From assembly GCA_030603665.1 (NCBI GenBank), contig JAUVXJ010000017.1, positions 1 to 64,000 on the forward strand: a stretch of 64,000 nucleotides of DNA. The letters run 5' to 3'. This document shows positions 1 to 7,396 of the stretch, piece after piece (positions within the stretch are counted from its first letter, which is position 1; each line of letters begins with the position of its first letter). Both the position numbers and the translations under genes were made by a program. The notes beneath the pieces are model-generated. The model saw only the letters and a list, made by a program, of their open reading frames with translations. It ran no database searches and was not told the DNA's origin. The DNA comes from Chloroflexota bacterium (GTDB taxonomy: Bacteria > Chloroflexota > Anaerolineae > UBA7937 > B3-Chlor).

Positions 1-449
1 CCCCAACCCGCCCCCACCACGGGGGAGGGGGCCGCTGACAGTGCACGCTGCAGGTCGTTCCCCCCCCTTGACGGGAGGGGCAAGGGGAGGGTGATTCGAC
101 CCAACTTAGCCCAGTCATGCCCGCCCAAACCCTGCAGCTCAGAGCGGCTGAAGTCGACTGGCGGGTGGCGAGAGGGAATACCCATGCCCTACCGATCAAA
201 CATCCTGAGTAGCGCGGAGCGCGTATCGAAGCCTGTCCTGAGCCAAGTCGAAGGGGACGCGATCGGTTGACGCTCCGGTGCATGAGCCACATCCTTCGAT
301 ACGCTGCTTCACTCCGTTTCGCAGCTACTCAGGGTGCTGTAGTGGCGCAGAGCTGGCGTGCGCGACATGGGACTGGCGGCGAGTTGAACTCGTGTTCCAC
401 GCCAGAAGATCGACGTGGTCGCTGATGATCGCAGGAAAGAGTAGGTAGC
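1..449. other. Intergenic region with inverted-repeat pair
   Basis: No convincing gene lies here. Two related segments face each other. The left one (204-231) begins CCTGAGTAGC and ends GCGTATCGAAG. The right one (294-333) begins CTTCGATACGC and ends GCTACTCAGG, which is its reverse complement at both ends. A related sequence recurs at 14337-14367. The stretch looks like a dispersed non-coding repeat pair (REP-like or MITE-like) rather than a gene. Confidence 0.5.
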
Positions 450-2153
450 ATGAAACAATCCTCCGCAAAGGAAGTCCTTGTTGCACGCTACGTTCCGATC
501 GTGGGCTGGTTGCGGACCTATCCGCGTCGCTGGCTGCGAGGGGACCTCATCGCCGGTCTGACGGTGTGGGCCCTCTTGCTTCCCGAGGGCCTGGCCTACG
601 CAGAACTGGCGGGTCTGCCGCCAGAGTTCGCCTTCTTCGCGGCCCCAGGGGCGCTCCTGGGCTACGCTCTCTTCGGCACCTCGCGTCAGGTGATCGTCGG
701 TCCAACCTCGACCATCGCCGTGATGTCGGCAGCCATCGTGGCTTCCATGGCCCCCCGCGGCACTGAGGAGTTCATCGCCCTCACGGTAGCCTTGGCCATA
801 CTTAGCGGGGTGATATTCCTGCTGGCGGGCATCGCCCGGCTGGGTTTCGTCTCCCAGTTCTTCTCCCGCTCCGTGATCACCGGATTCTTCTTCGGGCTGG
901 CGGTAGCCATATCCGTGTTGCAGCTTCCTAAGCTCCTCGGCCTGGAGGTTGAGGGCGGATACATCCCCGAGAGACTGTGGTATCTGGTCACTCATCTCGG
1001 CCACACCCAACCCTGGACCCTCTTCGTCGGCCTCTCCAGTCTCGTCCTGCTTCTTGTCCTGGAGCGCTTCGCTCACCGCGTCCCGGCTGCCCTCGTCACA
1101 CTGGTGTACGGCATTGTCGTGGTCACAGTTTTCGGCCTCGAGGAGAGAGGCGTGCACACTGTGGGTCACATCACCACCGCGCTGCCTCACCTGACCCGGC
1201 CCGCAGTCAGTAGCGCTGACATCATTGGTCTACTGCCGGGAGCCTTGGCGATCGCGCTGGTCGCCATTGCGGAGACAGTCGGCTTAGGACGCGACTTCGC
1301 CAGGAAGCACCACTACCACATCGACGCCGATCAGGAGCTGGTGGCGCTGGGGGTGTCGAATCTGGCCTCGGGTTTGTCCGGGGGCTTCGCCGTGGGGGGA
1401 AGCCTATCCAAATCGGAGGATAACGACGATGCGGGGGCCAGAAGCCAGATGTCGGCCATCTTCGCTGCGGCGCTCATGCTTCTGTCGGCGGTGGCGCTGA
1501 CGGGTTCCTTCCACAACCTTCCCGAGGCGACCTTGGCCGCCATCGTCCTGGTCGCGGTGTGGAAGCTAATGGATGTCGGGGAACTCCGTCGCCTGTATAG
1601 TCTCAGGCGGTTCGACTTCGGGGTGGCCGTGATCGCCCTGCTGGGGGTGGTTCTCCTGGGAGTCCTTCATGGCCTCCTCCTCGCTGTGGGTATCTCGCTG
1701 CTGGCCTTCATCTACCGCGCCAGCATACCCCACCTGTCGGTCCTGGGCAGGGTACCTGACAAAGGAATCTACGCCAGCGTCGAGCGCCATCCCGACAGCC
1801 AGAAGATCCCCGGTCTGCTTATCGTCGGTCCCTTCGCGCCTCTGTTCTTCGCCAATGCGGGCCATGTGGCTGAGGAGATACGCAAGCTTGTGAGCCGCAG
1901 CGACCCACCCACGAAGGCGGTCGTCCTTGCCCTTGAGGCGAGCGACGAGCTTGACGTCCCTAGTGCGGACGAGCTTTCTGAGCTGGTGTCGGAGCTAGCC
2001 TCCGTCGGCGTCGAGATCCTGCTGGCCAACGTCCACCGCCCTGTGCGCGACATGCTGCGACTCACGGGGCTGCTGGAGGAACTCGGGGCGGAGCGGATCT
2101 ATCCCACTATCGATGAGGCCGTGCAGGCCTTTCGACAGAAGGATCCTGACTAA
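450..2153 (+). CDS. SulP family anion transporter with STAS domain
   Basis: This is an inner-membrane carrier of the SulP (SLC26-like) family, 567 residues, the usual full length. The N-terminal half has the family signature region (GLTVWALLLPEGLAYAELAG) followed by many hydrophobic segments. A soluble C-terminal STAS domain runs from about residue 440 to the end. Likely substrates are sulfate, bicarbonate or another anion; the sequence does not decide which. The context of two sulfatases downstream favours sulfate. The stop codon TAA directly abuts a palindromic repeat at 2154-2182. Confidence 0.9.
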   Translation: MKQSSAKEVLVARYVPIVGWLRTYPRRWLRGDLIAGLTVWALLLPEGLAYAELAGLPPEFAFFAAPGALLGYALFGTSRQVIVGPTSTIAVMSAAIVASMAPRGTEEFIALTVALAILSGVIFLLAGIARLGFVSQFFSRSVITGFFFGLAVAISVLQLPKLLGLEVEGGYIPERLWYLVTHLGHTQPWTLFVGLSSLVLLLVLERFAHRVPAALVTLVYGIVVVTVFGLEERGVHTVGHITTALPHLTRPAVSSADIIGLLPGALAIALVAIAETVGLGRDFARKHHYHIDADQELVALGVSNLASGLSGGFAVGGSLSKSEDNDDAGARSQMSAIFAAALMLLSAVALTGSFHNLPEATLAAIVLVAVWKLMDVGELRRLYSLRRFDFGVAVIALLGVVLLGVLHGLLLAVGISLLAFIYRASIPHLSVLGRVPDKGIYASVERHPDSQKIPGLLIVGPFAPLFFANAGHVAEEIRKLVSRSDPPTKAVVLALEASDELDVPSADELSELVSELASVGVEILLANVHRPVRDMLRLTGLLEELGAERIYPTIDEAVQAFRQKDPD

Positions 2154-2182
2154 CCTTGCGAAGGTTTGGACCCTTCGCAAGG
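2154..2182. repeat. Palindromic repeat A, copy 1
   Basis: Inverted repeat CCTTGCGAAGG (2154-2164) and CCTTCGCAAGG (2172-2182) with a short spacer. It lies immediately after the stop codon of the SulP gene and the same sequence recurs around the nearby RAYT gene. It could also act as an RNA hairpin at the 3' end of the transcript. Confidence 0.8.
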
Positions 2183-2198
2183 CTGATGGGTCTGGTGA

Positions 2199-2624
2199 TC
2201 AGAATGGGCTGGCAACCGTGACCTGGTCGTAGGTTTGCCCTGGATTGAGATCTTCGGACCAGAGGGTCCTGCAACCCATTTGGATGGCACTGGCGACGAT
2301 CATGCTATCCCAGAAGGAGAGCTGATATCTCTGCTGCATACGGATTGCATCAAGTACGTCCTGCGCTCCGGGGCGATGTACCTGCCAGACCGACAGGTCA
2401 GAGATGATCTGCGCTGCCACCTCAGGCATAAGAGGCCTGGCCACCTTCTCTGTGACGTTCACGTAGAACTCTTGCAGGACCTGGATGCTTAGACAACCAA
2501 GCCGGGACTCCCAGAGTCTCTCGATCAACTTCCGAGCACGCGCGTTTTTCTCCCCGGCCGAGAGGTCGTGAGCATAGATCAAGATGTTCGTGTCGATGAA
2601 CTGTAAGTCTCTAGGCTCGTTCAT
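2199..2624 (-). CDS. PIN-domain toxin (VapC-like)
   Basis: A 141-residue PIN-domain protein, a predicted Mg-dependent ribonuclease toxin. The first catalytic aspartate sits in FIDTNILIYA near the N terminus. Further acidic positions are in the middle, and the C-terminal block SFWDSMIVASA has the usual PIN aspartate. The start was chosen at 2624 (MNEPRDLQF) because it overlaps the 3' end of the upstream antitoxin gene by 14 bases, typical of coupled toxin-antitoxin pairs. The longer in-frame reading is shadow sequence inside the antitoxin. Confidence 0.85.
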   Translation of the reverse strand: MNEPRDLQFIDTNILIYAHDLSAGEKNARARKLIERLWESRLGCLSIQVLQEFYVNVTEKVARPLMPEVAAQIISDLSVWQVHRPGAQDVLDAIRMQQRYQLSFWDSMIVASAIQMGCRTLWSEDLNPGQTYDQVTVASPF

Positions 2625-2856
2625 GAAGCTCGTCTCGCCTGGTCTCAATATTGCCGCGCGTGCCCAAGTCATCGCCGCTTTCGAGCCACTGAATGTGGCG
2701 ACGTCTGGCATGATCGTAGCCATCTTCCTGCTGGACCAGCTTCTCGAGCATCTGGGTTAGCATGCGAGAAACCGACGTCTGCCGTCGCGCAGCCAGCACC
2801 TTGACCTTGATCAGGATCTCCTTGGGAATCGCCAAAGTGATGTTCTGTGTTTCCAT
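2611..2856 (-). CDS. Antitoxin of PIN toxin (ribbon-helix-helix-like)
   Basis: An 81-residue protein immediately upstream of the PIN toxin and overlapping it by 14 bases. The N-terminal part (METQNITLAIPKEILIKVK) has the short beta-strand plus helix pattern of ribbon-helix-helix antitoxins, which bind their own operator and neutralise the toxin through the C-terminal tail. The start at 2856 gives this canonical N terminus and has a GGAGGG-like ribosome site (GGTGGAGGGTGACG) just upstream. Confidence 0.75.
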   Translation of the reverse strand: METQNITLAIPKEILIKVKVLAARRQTSVSRMLTQMLEKLVQQEDGYDHARRRHIQWLESGDDLGTRGNIETRRDELHERA

Positions 2857-2876
2857 CGTCACCCTCCACCTACAAT

Positions 2877-2905
2877 AGTGTATCACGAAAGCACGTGAAG
2901 CGCAA
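2877..2905 (-). promoter_or_regulatory. Putative promoter of the toxin-antitoxin pair
   Basis: On the minus strand a -35-like TTGCGC (2900-2905) is followed after 17 bases by a -10-like TACACT (2877-2882). It lies about 20 bases upstream of the antitoxin start at 2856. Position and spacing fit a sigma-70-type promoter; the -35 box matches only in part. Confidence 0.45.
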
Positions 2906-2917
2906 ACGCACGAGTAA

Positions 2918-2947
2918 CCTTGCGAAGGTTTTGAACCCTTCGCAAGG
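2918..2947. repeat. Palindromic repeat A, copy 2 (5' of RAYT gene)
   Basis: CCTTGCGAAGG (2918-2928) and CCTTCGCAAGG (2937-2947) form an inverted repeat that ends about ten bases before the RAYT transposase start. Together with copy 3 it brackets the transposase gene, the arrangement expected for a REP-associated tyrosine transposase and its palindromes. Confidence 0.85.
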
Positions 2948-2956
2948 GTTCACGGA

Positions 2957-3532
2957 GTGATCCGGGTGCATCTAGCAGGTCACTACTATCACGTCTACAA
3001 CAGGGGATGCAATCGCGAACGCATCTTCGCCGACTCCGTCAACTATGAGTTCCTCCTGCGGAGGGCCAAGACCTTGCTGGCGGACTATCCGCTGCGGGTC
3101 ATCGCCTACTGCCTGATGCCCAATCACTACCACTTCCTGTTCTGCCCAGAGGCAGACGGCACGCTATCCCGGTTCGTCCAACGCCTGTTCAACAGTTACA
3201 CGCAGGCCTTCAACAAGCAGCAGGATCGCAGCGGGACGCTGTTCGAAGGCCGTGCGAGGAGCGTGCTGGTGGACACCGACGAGTACGCGCTCCACCTCTG
3301 TCGCTACATTCACTTGAATCCAGTTCGGGCCGGGCTAGTGACGCATCCGGGCGATTGGCCCTACAGCAACTACCTGGAATGGCTGCAGCGCCGGAGCGGC
3401 GCCTTGGTGGATGCCACGTTTGTACAGCAGTACTTCCCCGATGGCGCCGGGTACGAGGCGTTCGTGCTGAGCGAGGTAGACGCAGCGGTGGAGGAGGGAG
3501 TGGAGGCGCTCTACCTTGACAGAGACGTGTAA
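2957..3532 (+). CDS. REP-associated tyrosine transposase (RAYT, IS200-like)
   Basis: A 191-residue Y1 HUH-superfamily single-strand DNA transposase (TnpA_REP type). Visible motifs are HYYHVYNRG near the N terminus, the metal-binding LMPNHYHFL (HUH) near residue 54, and a candidate catalytic tyrosine in NSYTQAFNKQ near residue 80. The GTLFEGRARS and HLNPVRAGLV blocks are also typical of RAYTs. The start is a GTG. The gene is flanked by copies 2 and 3 of palindromic repeat A and its stop codon runs into copy 3. RAYTs are domesticated enzymes thought to mobilise REP palindromes; at least four further palindrome copies lie within the next 15 kb. Confidence 0.88.
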   Translation: MIRVHLAGHYYHVYNRGCNRERIFADSVNYEFLLRRAKTLLADYPLRVIAYCLMPNHYHFLFCPEADGTLSRFVQRLFNSYTQAFNKQQDRSGTLFEGRARSVLVDTDEYALHLCRYIHLNPVRAGLVTHPGDWPYSNYLEWLQRRSGALVDATFVQQYFPDGAGYEAFVLSEVDAAVEEGVEALYLDRDV

Positions 3533-3561
3533 CCTTGCGAAGGTTTGGAACCTTCGCAAGG
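3533..3561. repeat. Palindromic repeat A, copy 3 (3' of RAYT gene)
   Basis: CCTTGCGAAGG (3533-3543) and CCTTCGCAAGG (3551-3561) with a seven-base spacer. It directly follows the TAA stop of the RAYT transposase. An open frame through it yields the artefactual peptide MRRFGTFARF in front of the next gene. Confidence 0.85.
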
Positions 3562-3591
3562 TTTCCTTACTTAGGAATGGAGCTTGAAGAC

Positions 3592-4398
3592 ATGGTGGAA
3601 AAGGAAGGCACACAGACCACAGCATCCGGCCAAATGACCGTGGGCAATGCCGTGTACGAGCTCTTCATCTCTGCGCTCACCATCTACTCACTCCTGGTGC
3701 TGGTCTCCTATTGGCTGCTTCCCGTCTCCGCGGCGACCAAGCAGGCCCTCTTTCGCTCTGACATTCTGCTCAGCGTCATCTTTCTGGCCGATTCCTTCCG
3801 CTCTTTGGTCCGCGCCCCGGACAAGTGGGCGTACCTGAAATGGGGGTGGCTGGACTTCCTGGGCAGCGTGCCGGCGGTCCTCCCGCTACGCTTTGCGCGC
3901 CTGGCACGCTTATTTCGGGCGTGGCGTGTGATACGCACCCGGCATCCCCGGCAAGTATTGCGCCAGTTCGAGCGACAGCGCGCCGAAGGGGTCTTGCTGG
4001 TCACCATCTTTGTGTCCGTGATGCTGATCAGCACCACCAGCATTCTCGTGCTGGAACTGGAAGGCAACGCGCCCGACGCCAACATCCAGTCTGGACCCGA
4101 TGCCTTCTGGTGGGCCTTCAGCACCCTGACGACGGTGGCCTATGGAGATCGGTATCCAGTCACTTTTCTGGGGCGGCTTGTGGCCATGGTCCTGATGACC
4201 GTGGGCATTGGTGTCTTTGGCGTGCTGGCGAGTTACCTGGCCGCCGCATTCGTGGGGGCTGATAGGATTGGGGCCGAAGAGATTGATCTCCTGAGAGATG
4301 ACCTCGCCGAAGTGAAGGGTGAACTGGCATCGATCAAGGCCCTGATTTCGGAGCGCGATGCGCCAAGGCAGGAGCCGGCAGGGGAAGAGGGCGATTGA
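3592..4398 (+). CDS. Voltage-gated-like potassium channel protein
   Basis: An ion-channel-superfamily membrane protein of about 268 residues. It has hydrophobic segments from the N terminus, an arginine-rich stretch that may correspond to an S4 or S4-S5 region (RFARLARLFRAWRVIRTRH), then an outer helix, a pore loop with the filter-like TLTTVAYGDRYPVT, and an inner helix. TVAYGD differs from the classical TVGYGD at one position. The C-terminal part is polar and probably coiled coil (about residues 225-250). The start at 3592 has GGAG nine bases upstream; 3577 is an alternative. Longer readings only translate repeat A. Confidence 0.85.
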   Translation: MVEKEGTQTTASGQMTVGNAVYELFISALTIYSLLVLVSYWLLPVSAATKQALFRSDILLSVIFLADSFRSLVRAPDKWAYLKWGWLDFLGSVPAVLPLRFARLARLFRAWRVIRTRHPRQVLRQFERQRAEGVLLVTIFVSVMLISTTSILVLELEGNAPDANIQSGPDAFWWAFSTLTTVAYGDRYPVTFLGRLVAMVLMTVGIGVFGVLASYLAAAFVGADRIGAEEIDLLRDDLAEVKGELASIKALISERDAPRQEPAGEEGD

Positions 4399-4417
4399 TA
4401 CGGTGTGGGGCGTCCAT

Positions 4418-4447
4418 CCTTGCGAAGGTTGGGAACCCTTCGTCAGG
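4418..4447. repeat. Palindromic repeat A, copy 4 (degenerate right arm)
   Basis: CCTTGCGAAGG at 4418-4428 is followed by a right arm with an extra base, CCTTCGTCAGG (4437-4447). It lies just upstream of the first copy of the shared operator and promoter. The similar arrangement is repeated at 14415-14432. Confidence 0.6.
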
Positions 4448-4483
4448 CTCAGAACAGGCCTCGGCGAGGGTCAGACCTAGACG

Positions 4484-4544
4484 TTCGTACAGGTTACGAA
4501 CTGAACGAATGACTGATGTGCCCACAACAATTGTGCGATATACT
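4484..4544 (+). promoter_or_regulatory. Shared operator and promoter, copy 1
   Basis: Inverted repeat TTCGTACAG (4484-4492), 8-base spacer, CTGAACGAA (4501-4509), then the conserved TGACTGATGTG (4510-4520) and a -10 box TATACT (4539-4544). The same elements occur with identical spacing at 14472-14532 and 19965-20025. No good -35 box lies 17 bases before the -10, which suggests an activator-dependent promoter. A second inverted repeat CCCACAAC/GTTGTGGG (4521-4528, 4546-4553) surrounds this -10 box only. Downstream are a BASS remnant and the first sulfatase. Confidence 0.7.
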
Positions 4545-4649
4545 GGTTGTGGGTGCGCATGCATTCTCCAGGTATCGTGCACCCAGGATAGGTGTCAAGG
4601 TGAGTCCTTGGTGGGGAAAGAGGTCCTGAAATATGGGCCGGAGCCAAAC

Positions 4650-4793
4650 ATGGACGAGATTCTGGCAGTCGTCATGAACCTATCCCTGCTTGTCTTCGTC
4701 ATCGCGAGCGAGCTGGCCATGGGCCTGAGCCTGACACCGAAATCGATCATCATCCCAGGACTGAAATGCCAGAAGGGGGTGTCTATGTGGTGA
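4650..4793 (+). pseudogene. Truncated BASS-family transporter remnant
   Basis: A 47-residue reading frame whose first 35 or so residues (MDEILAVVMNLSLLVFVIAS, then ELAMGLSLTPKSIIIP) match the N terminus of the full BASS transporter encoded at 11181 (MSEIIGVIAQLSALTFILTS, then MLAMGLSLTVKQIIDP). The frame then leaves the family with GLKCQKGVSMW and stops, so some 240 residues are missing. It stands between the shared promoter copy 1 and the first sulfatase. It looks like the scar of a deletion that brought the sulfatase under this promoter. Confidence 0.7.
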
Positions 4794-4850
4794 TTACGGA
4801 AACTGTTGTCAACTGTGGTAAGGAATCCATAATCTGAGAAGGAGAACGAA

Positions 4851-7220
4851 ATGTCAAACGAGAGAATGCGAGGAAGGGACGTCCTTCCCATCCCCGACCG
4901 GCCCCACGTGGGGCTGACCACCTATGACGCCAAAGACCCGGATACCAAGTTTCCGCCGATCAAGGAAGTGCGGCCGCAGGCCGGTGCGCCCAACGTCCTG
5001 GTCGTCCTCATTGACGACGTGGGCTTTGGCGCCTCCAGCACCTTCGGCGGGCCGTGCAATACCCCCACCGCGGAAAAGCTGGCAGGTACAGGGCTCAAGT
5101 ACACCCGCTTCCACACCACCGCTCTCTGTTCGCCCACGCGCAAGGCGCTGCTTACCGGGCGCAACCACCACTCGGTGGGTATGGGCGGGATCACGGAGAT
5201 CGCCACCTCAGCCCCCGGCTACAACTCCGTGCTGCCGAATAGCAAGGCCCCGCTGGCCACGACTTTGAAGCTGAACGGCTACTCGACGGCCCAGTTCGGC
5301 AAATGCCACGAGGTGCCGGTCTGGCAAACCTCGCCCATGGGGCCGTTTGACGAGTGGCCGAGCGGCGGGGCCGGCTTCGAGTACTTCTACGGCTTCATCG
5401 GCGGCGAGGATAACCAATGGGAGCCGGCCCTGTACGAGGGCACGAACCCGATCGAGCCGCCCAAGACAGCCGAGGAAGGCTACCATCTGACCGACGACAT
5501 GACCGACAAGGCGGTGGCCTGGATCCAGCAGCAGAAGGCGCTGATGCCCGACAAGCCCTTCTTCGTCTACTGGGCACCGGGCGCCACGCACGCCCCGCAC
5601 CACGTCTCCAAAGAATGGGCGGACAAGTACAAGGGCAAGTTCGCCCACGGCTGGGACAAGCAGCGCGAGATCACCTTTAAGAAACAGAAGGACCTGGGCG
5701 TCATCGGCCAGGACGCCGAGTTGACCTCACGCCACGACGTGATCCCGGCCTGGGATGAGATGGACCCTGAGCTCAAGCCGGTGCTGGAGCGCGAGATGGA
5801 GGTCTATGCTGGCTTCCTGGAGCACACGGACTACAACGTTGGCCGCCTAGTCGACACTCTAGAGCAGCTGGAGATCCTGGACAACACGCTGATCTTCTAC
5901 ATCATCGGCGACAACGGGGCTTCGGCCGAGGGCACGCTGCAAGGCGCGTTCAACGAGATGGCCAACTTCAACGGGCTGGGCGCCCTGGAGACTCCCGAGT
6001 TCATGGTGTCCAAGATCGACGACCTTGGCGGGCCCGAATCCTACAACCACTTTGCCGTGGGCTGGGCCTGGGCCATGGATACGCCCTACAAGTGGACCAA
6101 GCAGGTCGCCTCCCACTGGGGCGGCACCCGCAACGCCACCATCATGCACTGGCCCAAGGGGATCAAGAGCAAGGGCGGCATCCGCCACCAGTTCTCCCAC
6201 TGCATCGATGTGGCCCCAACCGTACTCGAGGCTGCAGGACTGCCCGAACCGACCTTTGTCAACGGTGTCCAGCAGTCTCCCATGGAGGGGACGAGCATGC
6301 TCTACAGCTTCGACGATGCCAAGGCCCCGGAGCGGCACGACCTCCAGTACTTCGAAATGTTCTGCAACCGCGGTATCTACCACAAGGGCTGGAGCGCCGT
6401 CACCAAGCACCGCACACCGTGGGTTATGACCGGGCAAGAGTTGCCGGCCTTCGACGACGACGTGTGGGAGTTGTACGACGGCAACAAAGACTGGAGCCAG
6501 GCGAACGATCTCTCGAAGGAGATGCCGGAGAAACTGCACGAGCTGCAGCGCCTGTGGCTGATCGAGGCCACCAAGTACAATGTACTCCCGCTGGACGACC
6601 GGCAGAGCGAGCGGTTTATTCCCGAAATCGCCGGGCGGCCGACGCTGATCAAGGGCAACTCGCAGCTGTTCTTCCCCGGCATGGGGCGGCTGAGCGAGAG
6701 CAGCGTGGTCAGCATCAAGAACAAGTCCTGGTCGGTCACTGCGGAGCTTGTCGCCTCGGATGGGGACACCTCGGGCGTGATCATCGCCCAGGGGGGCCGC
6801 TTCGGCGGCTGGTCCCTGTATGCCAAGGATGGCAAAGCCAAGTTCGTCTACAACGTGCTTGGCATCAATGAGTACCGCACCGAGGCTACCAAGCCCCTTA
6901 CGGCAGGCAAACACCAGGTGCGTATGGAGTTCACGTACGACGGCGGCGGCCTGGGCAAGGGCGGCGACGTTACCCTCTACTACGACGGCAAGAAAGTGGG
7001 CGAGGGGCGCGTCGAGGAGACTCAGGGATATGTCTTCTCGGCCGATGAAACCACCGATATCGGATACGAGTCCGGCACGCCGGTCAGCAAAGACTACAGT
7101 GTCGAGACGAGCAAGTTCAACGGCAAGCTTGACTGGGTCCAGATTGACCTGGGCGAGGACGATCATGGCCATATGGTCGACCCCGATCATGTCATCCATA
7201 TCGCCATGTCGCGGCAGTAG
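4851..7220 (+). CDS. Arylsulfatase (alkaline phosphatase superfamily)
   Basis: A 789-residue type I sulfatase that hydrolyses sulfate esters. Metal-binding aspartates lie in VVLIDDVGFG (D55, D56). The formylglycine site is C93-S-P-T-R97 followed by KALLTGRNHHSVGMG, as in the AtsA-like branch. Further blocks YWAPGATHAPHH and IIGDNGASAEGT carry the expected active-site His, Lys and Asp-Asn residues. A C-terminal beta-rich domain (about 600-789) contains DGDTSGVIIAQGGRFGG. No signal peptide is visible, so the enzyme is probably cytoplasmic. The start has GAGAAGGAGAAC upstream. A maturase for the formylglycine is not in this window. Confidence 0.93.
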   Translation: MSNERMRGRDVLPIPDRPHVGLTTYDAKDPDTKFPPIKEVRPQAGAPNVLVVLIDDVGFGASSTFGGPCNTPTAEKLAGTGLKYTRFHTTALCSPTRKALLTGRNHHSVGMGGITEIATSAPGYNSVLPNSKAPLATTLKLNGYSTAQFGKCHEVPVWQTSPMGPFDEWPSGGAGFEYFYGFIGGEDNQWEPALYEGTNPIEPPKTAEEGYHLTDDMTDKAVAWIQQQKALMPDKPFFVYWAPGATHAPHHVSKEWADKYKGKFAHGWDKQREITFKKQKDLGVIGQDAELTSRHDVIPAWDEMDPELKPVLEREMEVYAGFLEHTDYNVGRLVDTLEQLEILDNTLIFYIIGDNGASAEGTLQGAFNEMANFNGLGALETPEFMVSKIDDLGGPESYNHFAVGWAWAMDTPYKWTKQVASHWGGTRNATIMHWPKGIKSKGGIRHQFSHCIDVAPTVLEAAGLPEPTFVNGVQQSPMEGTSMLYSFDDAKAPERHDLQYFEMFCNRGIYHKGWSAVTKHRTPWVMTGQELPAFDDDVWELYDGNKDWSQANDLSKEMPEKLHELQRLWLIEATKYNVLPLDDRQSERFIPEIAGRPTLIKGNSQLFFPGMGRLSESSVVSIKNKSWSVTAELVASDGDTSGVIIAQGGRFGGWSLYAKDGKAKFVYNVLGINEYRTEATKPLTAGKHQVRMEFTYDGGGLGKGGDVTLYYDGKKVGEGRVEETQGYVFSADETTDIGYESGTPVSKDYSVETSKFNGKLDWVQIDLGEDDHGHMVDPDHVIHIAMSRQ

Positions 7221-7231
7221 TTGCTGAGTTA

Positions 7232-7262
7232 GGGCTGGCGGTCCATCGAGGACCGCCAGCCC
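7232..7262 (+). terminator. Hairpin after sulfatase 1
   Basis: A perfect 13-bp stem, GGGCTGGCGGTCC (7232-7244) with GGACCGCCAGCCC (7250-7262), around a five-base loop. It begins eleven bases after the sulfatase stop codon. There is no T-tract, so it may stabilise the mRNA 3' end or be a partial terminator. Related hairpins occur at 9241-9263 and 11101-11131. Confidence 0.6.
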
Positions 7263-7396
7263 TGAACGGAGAAGCATCAAGCACAAGAACCAGAAATAGG
7301 CCGAGTGTCACTGGTGGGCTTAACTACACCAGGACAGCGCACCGATAACCCGTCGTAAGGTCAAATGTGAGATTCGAAATGAGAAGGAGCAGTGAA

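Noticed and set aside
309..1190. Long minus-strand open frame opposite the first SulP gene
   Set aside because: Its product is charged low-complexity sequence with no family resemblance, and it is the antisense shadow of a clear SulP coding region.
3535..3576. N-terminal extension MRRFGTFARF of the potassium-channel-like protein (and a similar one at 16992)
   Set aside because: Both are translations of palindromic repeat A; better starts with ribosome sites lie downstream.
5859..7286. 475-codon minus-strand frame opposite sulfatase 1
   Set aside because: It arises from the GC-rich codon use of the sulfatase; no motif or ribosome site supports it.
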